From positions 7,375,501 through 7,439,500 of the forward strand of contig NZ_CP107921.1 of NCBI RefSeq assembly GCF_036014215.1: a stretch of DNA of 64,000 nt, written 5' to 3'. A model generated the notes under the pieces. It was not told the DNA's origin and ran no database searches. It worked only from the letters and a program-made list of their open reading frames with translations. Positions within the stretch are counted from its first letter, which is position 1. Every line of letters starts with the position of its first letter. The stretch comes from Streptomyces sp. NBC_00440. GTDB lineage: Bacteria > Actinomycetota > Actinomycetes > Streptomycetales > Streptomycetaceae. Both the position numbers and the translations under genes were made by a program. Positions 42,903-51,004 of the stretch are shown piece after piece.

Positions 42903-43798
42903 GCACCGCAGTCATAGCCCCCGGGCACGAGGACGCCGACCTCGCCACGCCTTCGCTGGCCCGCCGCACCCTGCAGGTCTTCACCGGCAACAAGCTCGCG
43001 CTCACCGGCGTGATCGTGCTCGTGCTGCTGTTCGCGTTCTGCTACATCGGCCCGCTGATCCACTCCACCGACCAGGTCCACACCGACCTGGCGCAGGCCA
43101 ACCTGGCACCCGGCAGCCCCGGACACATCCTGGGGACCACCGACCTCGGCTACGACCTGCTCGGCCGGCTGATGCTGGCCGGACAGTCCTCACTGGAAGT
43201 CGGCCTCGCCGCCGGTCTGCTCGCGACCCTCTTCGGCACCCTCTGGGGCGCAATCTCCGGCTACTTCGGCGGCTGGACCGACGCCGTGATGATGCGTGTC
43301 ACGGACGCCGCACTCGCCATCCCCGCGATGTTCCTGCTGGTGGTCGTCGCCGCGATCATCACGCCCAGCAAGAGCGTGCTCATCGTGATCATCGCGGCGG
43401 TGGCCTGGCTGTCCCCGGCCCGTCTCGTCCGCGGTGAGGCACTCTCGCTGCGCGACCGCGAGTACGTCCAGGCCATGCGGATGATGGGCGGCGGCGGAGC
43501 CCGCGCGGTGTTCCGGCACATCGTGCCCAACGCCATCGGCACCGTCATCGTCAACTGCACCTTCCAGATCGCCGACGCCATCCTCTACGTCAGCTATCTG
43601 GCGTTCCTCGGCCTCAGCATCCCGCCGCCCGCGACCGACTGGGGGTCGATGCTCTCCTCGGGCATCACCTACACCCAGAACGGCTACTGGTGGCTGATCT
43701 TCCCGCCGGGCGTCGCCATCGTGCTCGTCGTCGGCGCGTTCAACTTCGTGGGCGACGGCCTCCGGGACGCCTTCGAAGTACGGCTCCAGAAGAAGTAG
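42899..43798 (+). CDS. ABC importer permease 2 (DppC type)
   Basis: This 299-residue permease has the DppC layout: a cytoplasmic N-terminal tail, one helix, a periplasmic stretch with LGTTDLGYDLLGRLMLAGQSSLEVGLAAG, and five further helices with the EAA loop DREYVQAMRMMGGGGARAVFRHIVPNAIG near residue 190. ATG overlaps the preceding stop (ATGA). It forms the membrane channel with the product of the gene upstream; the fused ATPase is encoded 48 bp downstream. Confidence 0.92.
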   Translation: MSTAVIAPGHEDADLATPSLARRTLQVFTGNKLALTGVIVLVLLFAFCYIGPLIHSTDQVHTDLAQANLAPGSPGHILGTTDLGYDLLGRLMLAGQSSLEVGLAAGLLATLFGTLWGAISGYFGGWTDAVMMRVTDAALAIPAMFLLVVVAAIITPSKSVLIVIIAAVAWLSPARLVRGEALSLRDREYVQAMRMMGGGGARAVFRHIVPNAIGTVIVNCTFQIADAILYVSYLAFLGLSIPPPATDWGSMLSSGITYTQNGYWWLIFPPGVAIVLVVGAFNFVGDGLRDAFEVRLQKK

Positions 43799-43846
43799 CC
43801 ACACCCCCGCCTGCTTTCCTGCCTGCACTGCCCGGAGGACACTCCC

Positions 43847-45880
43847 ATGACCGAGCCGCTGCTGCGGATCGACGATCTCCATGTCGACATAGCGTCCCGC
43901 AATCGCACCGTCCACGCCCTCGACGGCGTCAGCCTGGACCTCGCCCCCGGCGAGGCCCTCGGAGTGGTCGGCGAGTCCGGCTGCGGCAAGACGATGACCG
44001 CGCTGAGCGTCCTCGGGCTGCTGCCGCCCGGCGGCGCCGTCGCGTCGGGCCGTGTCCTCTTCGACGGACACGACCTCGCGTCGGCCGGTGAACCCGTGCT
44101 GCGCGACGTCCGCGGAAACACCATCGGGATGGTCTTCCAGGACCCGCTGACCTCCCTCAACCCCACCATGACCATCGGCGCACAGGTCGCCGAACCTCTC
44201 CTGCTGCACCGCCCCATCAGCAAGCAGGAGGCCTGGGCGCGGGCCGAGGAGATGCTCGGCCTGGTCGGTATGCCGCAGCCGTCGGAGCGGATGAAGGCGT
44301 ATCCGCACCAGCTGTCGGGCGGTATGCGCCAGCGCGTCGCCATCGCCATGGCGCTCGTCTGCGAGCCGAAGCTCCTCATCGCCGACGAGCCCACCACCGC
44401 ACTCGACGTCACCACCCAGCACCAGATCCTGGAGCTCATCGACGGGCTGCGCTCCCGCCTCGGCATGGCGATGATCCTGGTCACCCACGACCTCGGCGTC
44501 ATCGCCAACCGGGTCGACAGGGTCGCCGTGATGTACGCGGGCAAGGTCGCCGAGACCTCCGGCGTACGGGACCTGTTCGCCCGCCCCAGGCACCGCTACA
44601 CCCAGGCGCTCTTCGCCGCGCTCCCCGAGAAGGCCGTCGAGGGCGAGACCGAACTGCGCACCATCCCCGGTCTGCCGCCGAACCTCGCCACCGCCCAGCA
44701 GGGCTGCCGGTTCGCCGCCCGCTGCGCGTTCGCCACCGACGTGTGCCGTACCGACGAGCCACAGCTGACCGAGGGCGACCACCGGTTCGCCTGCTTCCAC
44801 CCCGTACCGGAGGAGGGCGAGCCGAATCTCGGAGAGGCGCTCGCCCAGGAGCGGCAGGCCGAAGCCGCCGTCGTCCCGGACGGTGCGACCCTCCTCGAAG
44901 TCACCGACCTCCGCAAGGACTTCCCGCTCACCGGCGGCCCGTTCTCACGCAAGCGCGGCACGGTCAGCGCCGTCGGCGGTGTCTCACTGACGGTGCGCAA
45001 GGGCGAGACCTTCGGCATGGTCGGAGAGTCCGGCTGCGGCAAGACCACCATCGGCCGCATGATCGCCGGCCTTGAGGACCCCACGGCGGGATCGATCGTC
45101 TTCGAGGGCCAGGACCTGGCCACCATGGACCGGGGGCAGCGCCGCGCCCACCGCCGCCGGATCCAGCTGATGTTCCAGGACTCGGCCGCGGCCATGGACC
45201 CGCGGATGCGGATCGGCACCATTCTGCGTGAACCGCTCGTCATCCAGGGCGTCGGCGACCGGGCGGAGCAGGACCGGATCGTCGCCGAACTCCTCGACGC
45301 GGTCGGGCTGCCGCGCGGCGCCGTCGACCGCTACCCGCACGAGTTCTCCGGCGGCCAGCGCCAGCGCCTCGGGCTGGCCCGCGCGCTGACGCTCTCCCCG
45401 GACCTGATCGTCGCCGACGAACCGGTCTCCGCGCTCGACGTCTCCGTACAGGCGCAGATCCTCAACCTGATGCGCGAACTGCAGCGTGACCGCGGACTGA
45501 CGTACCTCTTCATCTCGCACGACCTGGCGGTGGTCCGCTATCTGGCCGACACGGTCGGGGTGATGTACCTCGGCAAGCTGGTCGAGTCCGGCCCGGCCGA
45601 GGAGGTGTACGCGAACCCCCTCCACCCGTACACCCGCGGCCTCCTGGACACCGTCAACGTCCCGGACCCGGAGACGGCGGGCTCCGGCCGCGCCCCGCTC
45701 GGCGGCGAGACGCCCTCTGCGGCGAACCCGCCGTCCGGCTGCCGGTTCCGCACCCGCTGCCCCATCGCGAAGGACATCTGCGCCGAGACCGAACCGCCGG
45801 CGAGCACCCCGGCGGGCGCTGACCACCAGGTGGCCTGCCACTTCCCGCTGGTACGGGAGCCCGCCACCCGGCCGTCCTGA
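43847..45880 (+). CDS. ABC importer, fused double ATPase (DppD-DppF type)
   Basis: This 677-residue protein contains two complete ABC ATPase domains that are usually separate subunits. The first has Walker A GESGCGKTMT near residue 43, signature LSGGMRQRVAIA and Walker B LLIADEPTTALD. The second has Walker A GESGCGKTTIG near residue 393, FSGGQRQRLGLARAL and LIVADEPVSALD. Each half ends with the oligopeptide-transporter C-terminal domain with a cysteine cluster (GCRFAARCAFATDVC; GCRFRTRCPIAKDIC), which binds an Fe-S cluster in related importers. It powers the permease pair upstream. Fusions of this kind are common in actinomycetes. Confidence 0.92.
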   Translation: MTEPLLRIDDLHVDIASRNRTVHALDGVSLDLAPGEALGVVGESGCGKTMTALSVLGLLPPGGAVASGRVLFDGHDLASAGEPVLRDVRGNTIGMVFQDPLTSLNPTMTIGAQVAEPLLLHRPISKQEAWARAEEMLGLVGMPQPSERMKAYPHQLSGGMRQRVAIAMALVCEPKLLIADEPTTALDVTTQHQILELIDGLRSRLGMAMILVTHDLGVIANRVDRVAVMYAGKVAETSGVRDLFARPRHRYTQALFAALPEKAVEGETELRTIPGLPPNLATAQQGCRFAARCAFATDVCRTDEPQLTEGDHRFACFHPVPEEGEPNLGEALAQERQAEAAVVPDGATLLEVTDLRKDFPLTGGPFSRKRGTVSAVGGVSLTVRKGETFGMVGESGCGKTTIGRMIAGLEDPTAGSIVFEGQDLATMDRGQRRAHRRRIQLMFQDSAAAMDPRMRIGTILREPLVIQGVGDRAEQDRIVAELLDAVGLPRGAVDRYPHEFSGGQRQRLGLARALTLSPDLIVADEPVSALDVSVQAQILNLMRELQRDRGLTYLFISHDLAVVRYLADTVGVMYLGKLVESGPAEEVYANPLHPYTRGLLDTVNVPDPETAGSGRAPLGGETPSAANPPSGCRFRTRCPIAKDICAETEPPASTPAGADHQVACHFPLVREPATRPS

Positions 45881-45914
45881 GCCGGCCGGCGGGCGACCGG
45901 CCCGGGGCAGTGCG

Positions 45915-46592
45915 TCAGGGTGACGCCACTGCCTCGCGCAGCGCCCGCCGGCAGAGCGCGTCGGCGCGCCGGGTGGACTCCGGCAGCCGGTAGCCGGGGG
46001 AGAGCCGCAGTGTGTGGGCGCAGGCGTTGCCGATGGAGACCCGGTGGCCCACGGACACGAAGACCGGCTTGACCCCGTCCTGGGTACGCAGCGCCCGGCC
46101 CACCTCCTCACCGTCATCGGCCAGCAGCGGCGCCTCCGCACCGCGCCGGACGCCCGGCTGCTCGTACGAGAAGGCGAAGGGGTTCTTCGCCACACCGATC
46201 ACCGGCAGGCCGGTCAGCACCCCCAGATGACTGGCGAGGCCGAACCGCCGCGGGTGCGCCAGCCCGTACCCGTCACAGACGACAAGACCGGGTTCGGCGG
46301 AGAGCGCTTCGAGAGCCGCCAGTACGGTCGGGATCTCCCGGAACGCGAGCAGTCCGGGTACGTACGGGAACGTCACCCGGCCCACCGCGGTGGCCTCGTC
46401 CACCACCGCCAGCGTCGCGGCGTCGAGCACCACAGCGGCGGCGGCGACCACGTCCCGCTCGTCGTCGTACGCCACATCGACACCGGTGATCAGTCCGGTG
46501 CCCGGGGCGGGGCCCGGCTCGTCCAGCACCACCCGGGTGCGTAGTTCGTCCTGGACCGCGCGGGCTGCCGTCTCATCGGCGGGTGTCTCCAT
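45915..46592 (-). CDS. nfi: Endonuclease V (deoxyinosine 3'-endonuclease)
   Basis: This 225-residue DNA-repair enzyme nicks near deaminated adenine. The RNase H-like metal residues are visible in GVDVAYDD near residue 40, in FPYVPGLLAFREIP near 77 (the strand-separating PYxP wedge) and in VVCDGYGLAHPRRFGLASHLGVL near 105; KNPFAF and the VSVGHRVS block complete the fold. ATG at 46592 follows a GTGAGG; a GTG three codons upstream is possible. It converges on the ABC importer and is divergent from the DoxX gene. Confidence 0.9.
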   Translation of the reverse strand: METPADETAARAVQDELRTRVVLDEPGPAPGTGLITGVDVAYDDERDVVAAAAVVLDAATLAVVDEATAVGRVTFPYVPGLLAFREIPTVLAALEALSAEPGLVVCDGYGLAHPRRFGLASHLGVLTGLPVIGVAKNPFAFSYEQPGVRRGAEAPLLADDGEEVGRALRTQDGVKPVFVSVGHRVSIGNACAHTLRLSPGYRLPESTRRADALCRRALREAVASP

Positions 46593-46793
46593 GGGCCTCA
46601 CCCTATGAGGGCGGCCGAGCGCCGGAGTGTGCGGCGGTGACCTGCGGCTTCACCCGAATGGACCAACCCGGGTGCGGGCGCGCCGTACGGGGCGGGGAGA
46701 GTGGGGGTACGTACGTCCGCCACCGGGACCGCTCCGGCTGCCCCGCGGGCGGCCGTCGCCGCTGATCCGCTGCCACAGATCTGGAGACATGCG

Positions 46794-47345
46794 ATGACCT
46801 GCATCAACCGACACGACCTCGGACTGCTCGCCCTGCGGGCCGGTACCGGGGCGGTGCTCGTCGCACACGGTTCGCAGAAGCTGTTCGGCTGGTTCGGCGG
46901 CGGCGGGCTCGCGGGGACCGCGGCGGGGATGGAGCACATGGGCTTCCTGCCGGGACACCGGAACGCGGTCGCCGCGGGCCTCGGCGAGGCGGGCGGCGGG
47001 GCGATGCTGGCGCTGGGCCTCGGCACACCCGTCGCGGGCGCCGCCGTCGCGGGCACCATGGCGGGAGCGGTGGCCGTCCACGCGCCCGCCGGATTCTTCG
47101 CCCAGTCGGGCGGCTACGAGTACCCGGCGTTCCTCGGCTTCACCGCGGCCGCCATCGGTGTCGCGGGCGCAGGACGCTACTCCCTCGACCACGCCACCGG
47201 CCGCCGCTTCGACCGGCCATGGATGCTCGCCCTGGCCTTCGCCGGAAGCGCGGTCGCGAGCGCCGCGGTGGTCAGCAAGCGGAACAAGGCCCAGGCCGCG
47301 AAGGCGAAGGCCGAGCCCGACGCGGTTCCGGGCGCCGGGGCGTAA
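46794..47345 (+). CDS. DoxX family membrane protein
   Basis: This 183-residue protein has four helices. The N-terminal DLGLLALRAGTGAVLVAHGSQKLFGWFGGGGLAGTAAGMEHMGF is the DoxX hallmark, followed by GLGEAGGGAMLALGLGTPV. The tail is alanine/lysine-rich. ATG at 46794 is taken because GGAG lies 7 bases upstream; the longer frame adds a non-membrane stretch. Family members are linked to redox balance and thiol stress, but none is assigned here. A very strong hairpin follows the gene. Confidence 0.85.
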   Translation: MTCINRHDLGLLALRAGTGAVLVAHGSQKLFGWFGGGGLAGTAAGMEHMGFLPGHRNAVAAGLGEAGGGAMLALGLGTPVAGAAVAGTMAGAVAVHAPAGFFAQSGGYEYPAFLGFTAAAIGVAGAGRYSLDHATGRRFDRPWMLALAFAGSAVASAAVVSKRNKAQAAKAKAEPDAVPGAGA

Positions 47346-47361
47346 CAGGGCTGAGCCATCC

Positions 47362-47414
47362 GCGGGCGGGTGGGGACCGGGACCGGGAGCCGGTCCCGGT
47401 CCCCACCCGCCCGC
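47362..47414 (+). terminator. Very long perfect terminator hairpin
   Basis: Two perfect 25-bp GC-rich arms (beginning GCGGGCGGGTGGGG) are separated by only GAG, 16 bp after the DoxX stop. It probably also stops read-through toward the oppositely oriented regulator genes. Confidence 0.9.
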
Positions 47415-47523
47415 TGCCGGTCCGGGCGAACTGCGGTACGGATTGCGGCACTTGGAAGCTGTTGTCGTACCGAGGGGTCCGGCCGCCATCAAGGCCGCCG
47501 CGTCCGGCCGGACGGCGCAGCGG

Positions 47524-48129
47524 TCACAGCCAGCCGTTGGCCTCGGCGAGCCGGGCCGCCTCGGCGCGGGTGCGGGCCTGAGTCTTGCCGATCGCCGACG
47601 ACAGGTGGTTGCGCACGGTGCCCTGGGACAGCCGGAGCTCCCTGGCGATGTCGGCCACGGTGCCGCCCTCGGCGGCGGCGCGCAGCACGTCCGCCTCGCG
47701 CCCGGTCAGCGGGCTCGCCCCGCCGGCCAGCGCTTCCGCGGCCAGGGCGGGATCCACGAAGCGCAGGCCGGCGTGGACGCGGCGGATCGCATCAACCAGT
47801 TGTTCGGGCGGGGAGTCCTTCACGACGTACCCGGACGCGCCCGCGGACATCGCCCGCGAGAGGTAGCCGGGCCGGCTGAAGGTCGTGCAGATGATGGTGC
47901 GGCAGCCGGGCAGCGCCTGCTGGAGATCGGCGGTGACGGCCAGGCCGTCCCGGCCGGGCATCTGTACGTCGAGCAGCGCGATGTCGGGCGAGGTCCGCCG
48001 CGCGGCGGCCAGTACCTCGGTGCCGGTGCCGACCTCGGCGACCACGTCGATGTCGGGCTCCAGCCGGAGCACGGCCGCAAGAGCGCCGAGTACGAGTGCC
48101 TGGTCGTCGGCCAGCAGGACACGGATCAT
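47524..48129 (-). CDS. LuxR/NarL-type response regulator (DesR-like)
   Basis: This 201-residue response regulator has a receiver domain with the acidic pair in VLLADDQALVLGAL, the phosphorylated Asp in DIALLDVQMPGRDGL near residue 54, and the Lys in YVVKDSPPEQL. The C-terminal helix-turn-helix is LTGREADVLRAAAEGGTVADIARELRLSQGTVRNHLSSAIGK. ATG at 48129 overlaps the kinase stop by 4 bases; the longer frame runs through the kinase. With the kinase it forms a two-component pair like DesK/DesR. The target genes are unknown. Confidence 0.93.
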   Translation of the reverse strand: MIRVLLADDQALVLGALAAVLRLEPDIDVVAEVGTGTEVLAAARRTSPDIALLDVQMPGRDGLAVTADLQQALPGCRTIICTTFSRPGYLSRAMSAGASGYVVKDSPPEQLVDAIRRVHAGLRFVDPALAAEALAGGASPLTGREADVLRAAAEGGTVADIARELRLSQGTVRNHLSSAIGKTQARTRAEAARLAEANGWL

Positions 48130-49322
48130 GTGGGCTCGGCTTCCTGCGAGGGTGCGAGGTGGGTCGCCGGGGCCGGTCCGCGGGCGACGACCCGGAACCC
48201 GCCGCCGGGGGCAGGCCCGTGTTCGAGGGTGCCCGATACGGCGGCCAGCCTTTCGGCGAGACCGGTGAGACCGTTCCCGGCGCTCGCTTCGCCGGTGGAA
48301 CTGCCGTTGTCGGTGACCTCGACCCAGTCGGGTCCGATGCGGACCGTGCACAGTTCGGCGTTGGAGTGCCGCAGCACGTTGGTGGCCGCCTCCCGCACGA
48401 CGTAGCCGAACACCTCGCGCAGCTCGGCGTGTACGGCGTCAGTCGCAGCGGGCAGGTCGGCCCGTACACCGGCGGCACGCAGCGCCATACGGGCGCCGGC
48501 GAGCTCGCTGTCCAGCGACAGGGTGCGGTAGTCCGAAATGGTGGCCCGGATGTCGGACAGCGCCGTACGCGCCATGTTCTCCAGCTCGGTGACCTGGCCG
48601 ACGGCGAGGGCCACATCTCCGGTGGACTCCAGGATGCGCCGCGTCAGCCCCAGTTTGACGGTCATCGTGGAGAGGCTGTGGCCGAGGACGTCGTGCATGT
48701 CCCGGGCGACCCGTGCCCGTTCCTCGTTCACGGCCAGTCTCTTGACCTGCTCGCGCGCGGCCCGCAGGTGACCGATCGTGAAGTTGAGCGCGAAGACGGT
48801 GCCGAGTGCCGCGGTCACGCCGACGAGGATGGCCACCTGCGCCCAGGCCACCTCGCCCTGGACGAGACGCATCCAGACGATCTGCCCCAGCACCGTGACG
48901 AGGCCGAGCAGCAGCGCATGGCGCAGCGGCAGCAGCATGAGTCCGATCGCGAGGGCATAGGTCAGATCGGTCAGGTAGGACGGCGACGCGAGAAGCACCG
49001 CGGGTGCCGCCCCGAGCAGGAACATCACGGCCACGATGGCGACGCGTCCCCGGCGCAGCGCCACCGGCCCGTACCAGGGCGCCAGCATGCAGCCGATGCC
49101 GTAGCAGGCGACGAGGCCAATGGTGAGCGAGGTGAGCAGGGGAGGCCTGGAGCCGTGCGCGATGTCCTCGGCCCGTGCGATCAAGGTGAGGGAGGCCAGC
49201 GCCGTCGCCGTGGCGACGGCCACGCGGCCCCGGGTGCTGCCCGGGTGGTCCTTCCAGAAACCCCAGTCCGGCCACTGGCCGGCGGAGAACTCGTCCGGAT
49301 CACGTACACCCACGTCGGTCAT
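48126..49322 (-). CDS. Sensor histidine kinase (HisKA_3, DesK-like)
   Basis: This 398-residue membrane kinase has about five helices in its first ~170 residues. The dimerisation domain with the phospho-His is ERARVARDMHDVLGHSLSTMTVKLGLTRRIL near residue 205, and the HATPase domain includes VVREAATNVLRHSNA (N box) near 310 and VEVTDNG / GNGLTGLAERL near 345. It senses an unknown signal, possibly in the membrane, and phosphorylates the response regulator, whose gene it overlaps by 4 bases. Confidence 0.92.
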   Translation of the reverse strand: MTDVGVRDPDEFSAGQWPDWGFWKDHPGSTRGRVAVATATALASLTLIARAEDIAHGSRPPLLTSLTIGLVACYGIGCMLAPWYGPVALRRGRVAIVAVMFLLGAAPAVLLASPSYLTDLTYALAIGLMLLPLRHALLLGLVTVLGQIVWMRLVQGEVAWAQVAILVGVTAALGTVFALNFTIGHLRAAREQVKRLAVNEERARVARDMHDVLGHSLSTMTVKLGLTRRILESTGDVALAVGQVTELENMARTALSDIRATISDYRTLSLDSELAGARMALRAAGVRADLPAATDAVHAELREVFGYVVREAATNVLRHSNAELCTVRIGPDWVEVTDNGSSTGEASAGNGLTGLAERLAAVSGTLEHGPAPGGGFRVVARGPAPATHLAPSQEAEPT

Positions 49323-49511
49323 GTTACGGCCCGGCTGCGGCAGGGGCGCACAAGCGGCGGACGGGGGAGGGGACCCATGGATCGAAGTGATGCACGGGTC
49401 ATGGAGACAAGCATGGCCCGCCCGTGATCGGCGCTCCCGTTCGGGTTGTCACCCGGTCATGCATGACACATGGCATGGGTCCGGCCGGTGCATCGATGGT
49501 GCGATGAGGTC

Positions 49512-49991
49512 ATGTTGCACGCGAAGAGGATCCATCTGCCGAGCCAGGAGTTCGAGCTCACCGAGGACGGCCGGGCGCTGACGGCGTTCTCGTTGAGCAG
49601 AGGCAGCATCGGCGCGCGGTTCACACTGCGCGGGGCCGGCTACCTCGTCCGCACTCACCGCTTCAGTGGTGTCTACGAACTGCTCGACTCCGACGGGACC
49701 GTCGTCGCGACCACGGACCGGGTGCGCCGAAGCTGGAACATGACGTGCTCCGGGCGGGTCATCCCGTTCCGGCAGACCGCGGCGGCAAGCCGTGAGTACA
49801 CCATGACAGGTGACGACGGCCGGCCCGCCGGCACGATCCGCCACACCGGACACGTCCACTCGGAGACGACCGCCGACCTGCCGGGCGTGGAACTCGTGCT
49901 CCAGGTCTTCGCGCTCGTCGTCGTGCTGTTGCGCAGGCGGCGCAAGCGGGCAGCGGCTGCTGTCCGGTCGACCTCCCTCGCGGGCGGCTGA
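49512..49991 (+). CDS. LURP-one/Tubby-like small protein with C-terminal hydrophobic segment
   Basis: This 159-residue protein is beta-rich in its first 125 residues, with the repeated two-strand pattern of the LURP-one-related/phospholipid scramblase-like fold (FELTEDGRALTAFSLSRG, YELLDSDGTVVATTDRV, YTMTGDDGRPAGTIRHTG). The end has one hydrophobic segment, LVLQVFALVVVLL, followed by RRRRKR. ATG at 49512 is used; a TTG one codon later has better spacing to GAGG. It converges on the CoaD-like gene. The fold assignment is tentative and no function is known. Confidence 0.6.
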   Translation: MLHAKRIHLPSQEFELTEDGRALTAFSLSRGSIGARFTLRGAGYLVRTHRFSGVYELLDSDGTVVATTDRVRRSWNMTCSGRVIPFRQTAAASREYTMTGDDGRPAGTIRHTGHVHSETTADLPGVELVLQVFALVVVLLRRRRKRAAAAVRSTSLAGG

Positions 49992-50017
49992 CGCCCGGAC
50001 GGCGTGCCGACACCCTC

Positions 50018-50494
50018 TCAGGGGCCCTCGCTGCCGCCCCCACTTGTCGGAAGAAGTTCGCTCACATCACTGTTCGGGACACGGTCCTGTTGACTCATCG
50101 TGGTCACGAGGGTGGAGGAGATGTGCGCCAGGGCGGGGTCTGCCGGGAGGAAGAACGTTTCGACTCCGGCCAGTTCGTGGTTCATGCGGGCCATCGGCAT
50201 TTCGTAGTCCAGGTCGGGAACGCCGCGGACTCCGCGGATGACGACGTCGATTCCGGCTCGGTGGCAGTAGTCGACCAGCAGGCCGCCGGTGTGGGAGTCA
50301 ACCGTGACGTTGCTCAAGTCAGTCGCTGCCGCGCGGAGCCGGACCAGCCGTTCCTCGATGGGGAAGCGGCCGGTTTTGTTCGCATTGAACATCACGCACA
50401 CGACGACCTCGTCGAACAGGAGGGCAGCGCGCCGGAGTACGTCCTGGTGCCCTTGGGTGACCGGGTCGAAGGATCCTGGGAAGAGGGCTCGCAT
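50018..50494 (-). CDS. Phosphopantetheine adenylyltransferase-like protein (CoaD paralogue)
   Basis: This 158-residue nucleotidyltransferase has the CoaD signature MRALFPGSFDPVTQGHQDVLRRA with the (H/T)xGH site as TQGH, plus FNANKTGRFPIEERL near residue 38, GVRGVPDLDYEMPMARMNHEL near 88 and ISSTLVT near 125. The standard enzyme makes dephospho-CoA. In streptomycetes the housekeeping coaD normally lies in the rsmD/rpmF region, and none of those genes is here, so this is probably an extra copy. It is divergent from the leader-peptide gene of the RiPP-like cluster. Whether it belongs to that cluster is uncertain. Start ATG at 50494 is chosen by family length. Confidence 0.82.
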   Translation of the reverse strand: MRALFPGSFDPVTQGHQDVLRRAALLFDEVVVCVMFNANKTGRFPIEERLVRLRAAATDLSNVTVDSHTGGLLVDYCHRAGIDVVIRGVRGVPDLDYEMPMARMNHELAGVETFFLPADPALAHISSTLVTTMSQQDRVPNSDVSELLPTSGGGSEGP

Positions 50495-50824
50495 GACCGG
50501 AAAGAGTATCAAGCGGCCACCCCCGGCAGTGCAGTGCCGGAGACCGCGACGCCGGGCGGCTGACCCCGGGGGCGGCCCGGTAGCCCCAGCCGTACGTACG
50601 GGCACTGGGAGCCCTATCAAAATCAGCCATGATCGCTCTTCATGTCCGTTGCTCCGCCTGCGCGTTCAGGAACCGGAGGGCCACGGGCCCACCTCCTTCC
50701 GGCCTCGTTCGACAGTCCGGGCCTGCGCCGCGAGCACGGAAAGGGAACGACGGGAACGGTGCGGTCCGAAGATGGCTGAGGTCCGTCTGATGAACGCTCG
50801 GTTGACTCCCATAGTCTTCCGCGC
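50495..50824. other. 330-bp intergenic region before the leader-peptide gene
   Basis: No gene is supported. It must hold promoters for the divergent CoaD-like gene and for the small peptide gene. GC-rich inverted segments (GTGCAGTGCCGGAG, GGGGGCGGCCCGG) lie near 50525-50580. Confidence 0.5.
50787..50815 (+). promoter_or_regulatory. Candidate promoter giving a leaderless transcript of the peptide gene
   Basis: CTGATG and CATAGT are spaced by 17 bp, and the ATG begins 10 bases after the -10 element. No Shine-Dalgarno sequence precedes the ATG (CTTCCGCGC). Transcription would start at or almost at the start codon. A TTGACT at 50802 is too near the -10 to pair with it. Confidence 0.4.
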
Positions 50825-50971
50825 ATGGCCAAAATCACGAGTGAGACCACGAACGAGACCGATGACCTGACGGAACTCGACTTCTCACCGCTCGCGCCGG
50901 AAGAAGCCGAAGCCCTTGAAGACCGCGTATATCTGCTGGGTGTTCACGCCGACGGCGTGCGGGCCCTGTAG
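50825..50971 (+). CDS. Small acidic peptide, candidate RiPP precursor
   Basis: This 48-codon gene encodes a leader-like peptide starting MAKITSETTNETDD, continuing with LTELDFSPLAPEEAEALED and ending RVYLLGVHADGVRAL. It is strongly acidic in the middle (many Glu and Asp), which is typical of RiPP leader sequences, and it lies directly upstream of, and on the same strand as, a PEP-utilising enzyme and an exporter. In the +1 frame the same DNA ends in TAYICWVFTPTACGPCRS and stops at 50978. A one-base skip near Glu32/Asp33 would join the acidic leader to that Thr/Cys-rich tail. The true C-terminus is therefore open. No ribosome site is seen. It is shorter than most automatic gene callers report. 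The peptide belongs to no family I recognise. Confidence 0.6.
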   Translation: MAKITSETTNETDDLTELDFSPLAPEEAEALEDRVYLLGVHADGVRAL

Positions 50972-51004
50972 AAGTTGAGAGTTGGCGCAGCCGGAGGTCC
51001 CGAC

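Noticed and set aside
50802..50807. TTGACT as the -35 of the peptide gene
   Set aside because: A matching -10 would fall inside the coding sequence (ATGGCC), which is not promoter-like.
50975..51004. TTG start for the PPDK-like gene overlapping the peptide gene's tail
   Set aside because: GTG at 51005 has GGAGG at correct spacing; no ribosome site precedes the TTG.
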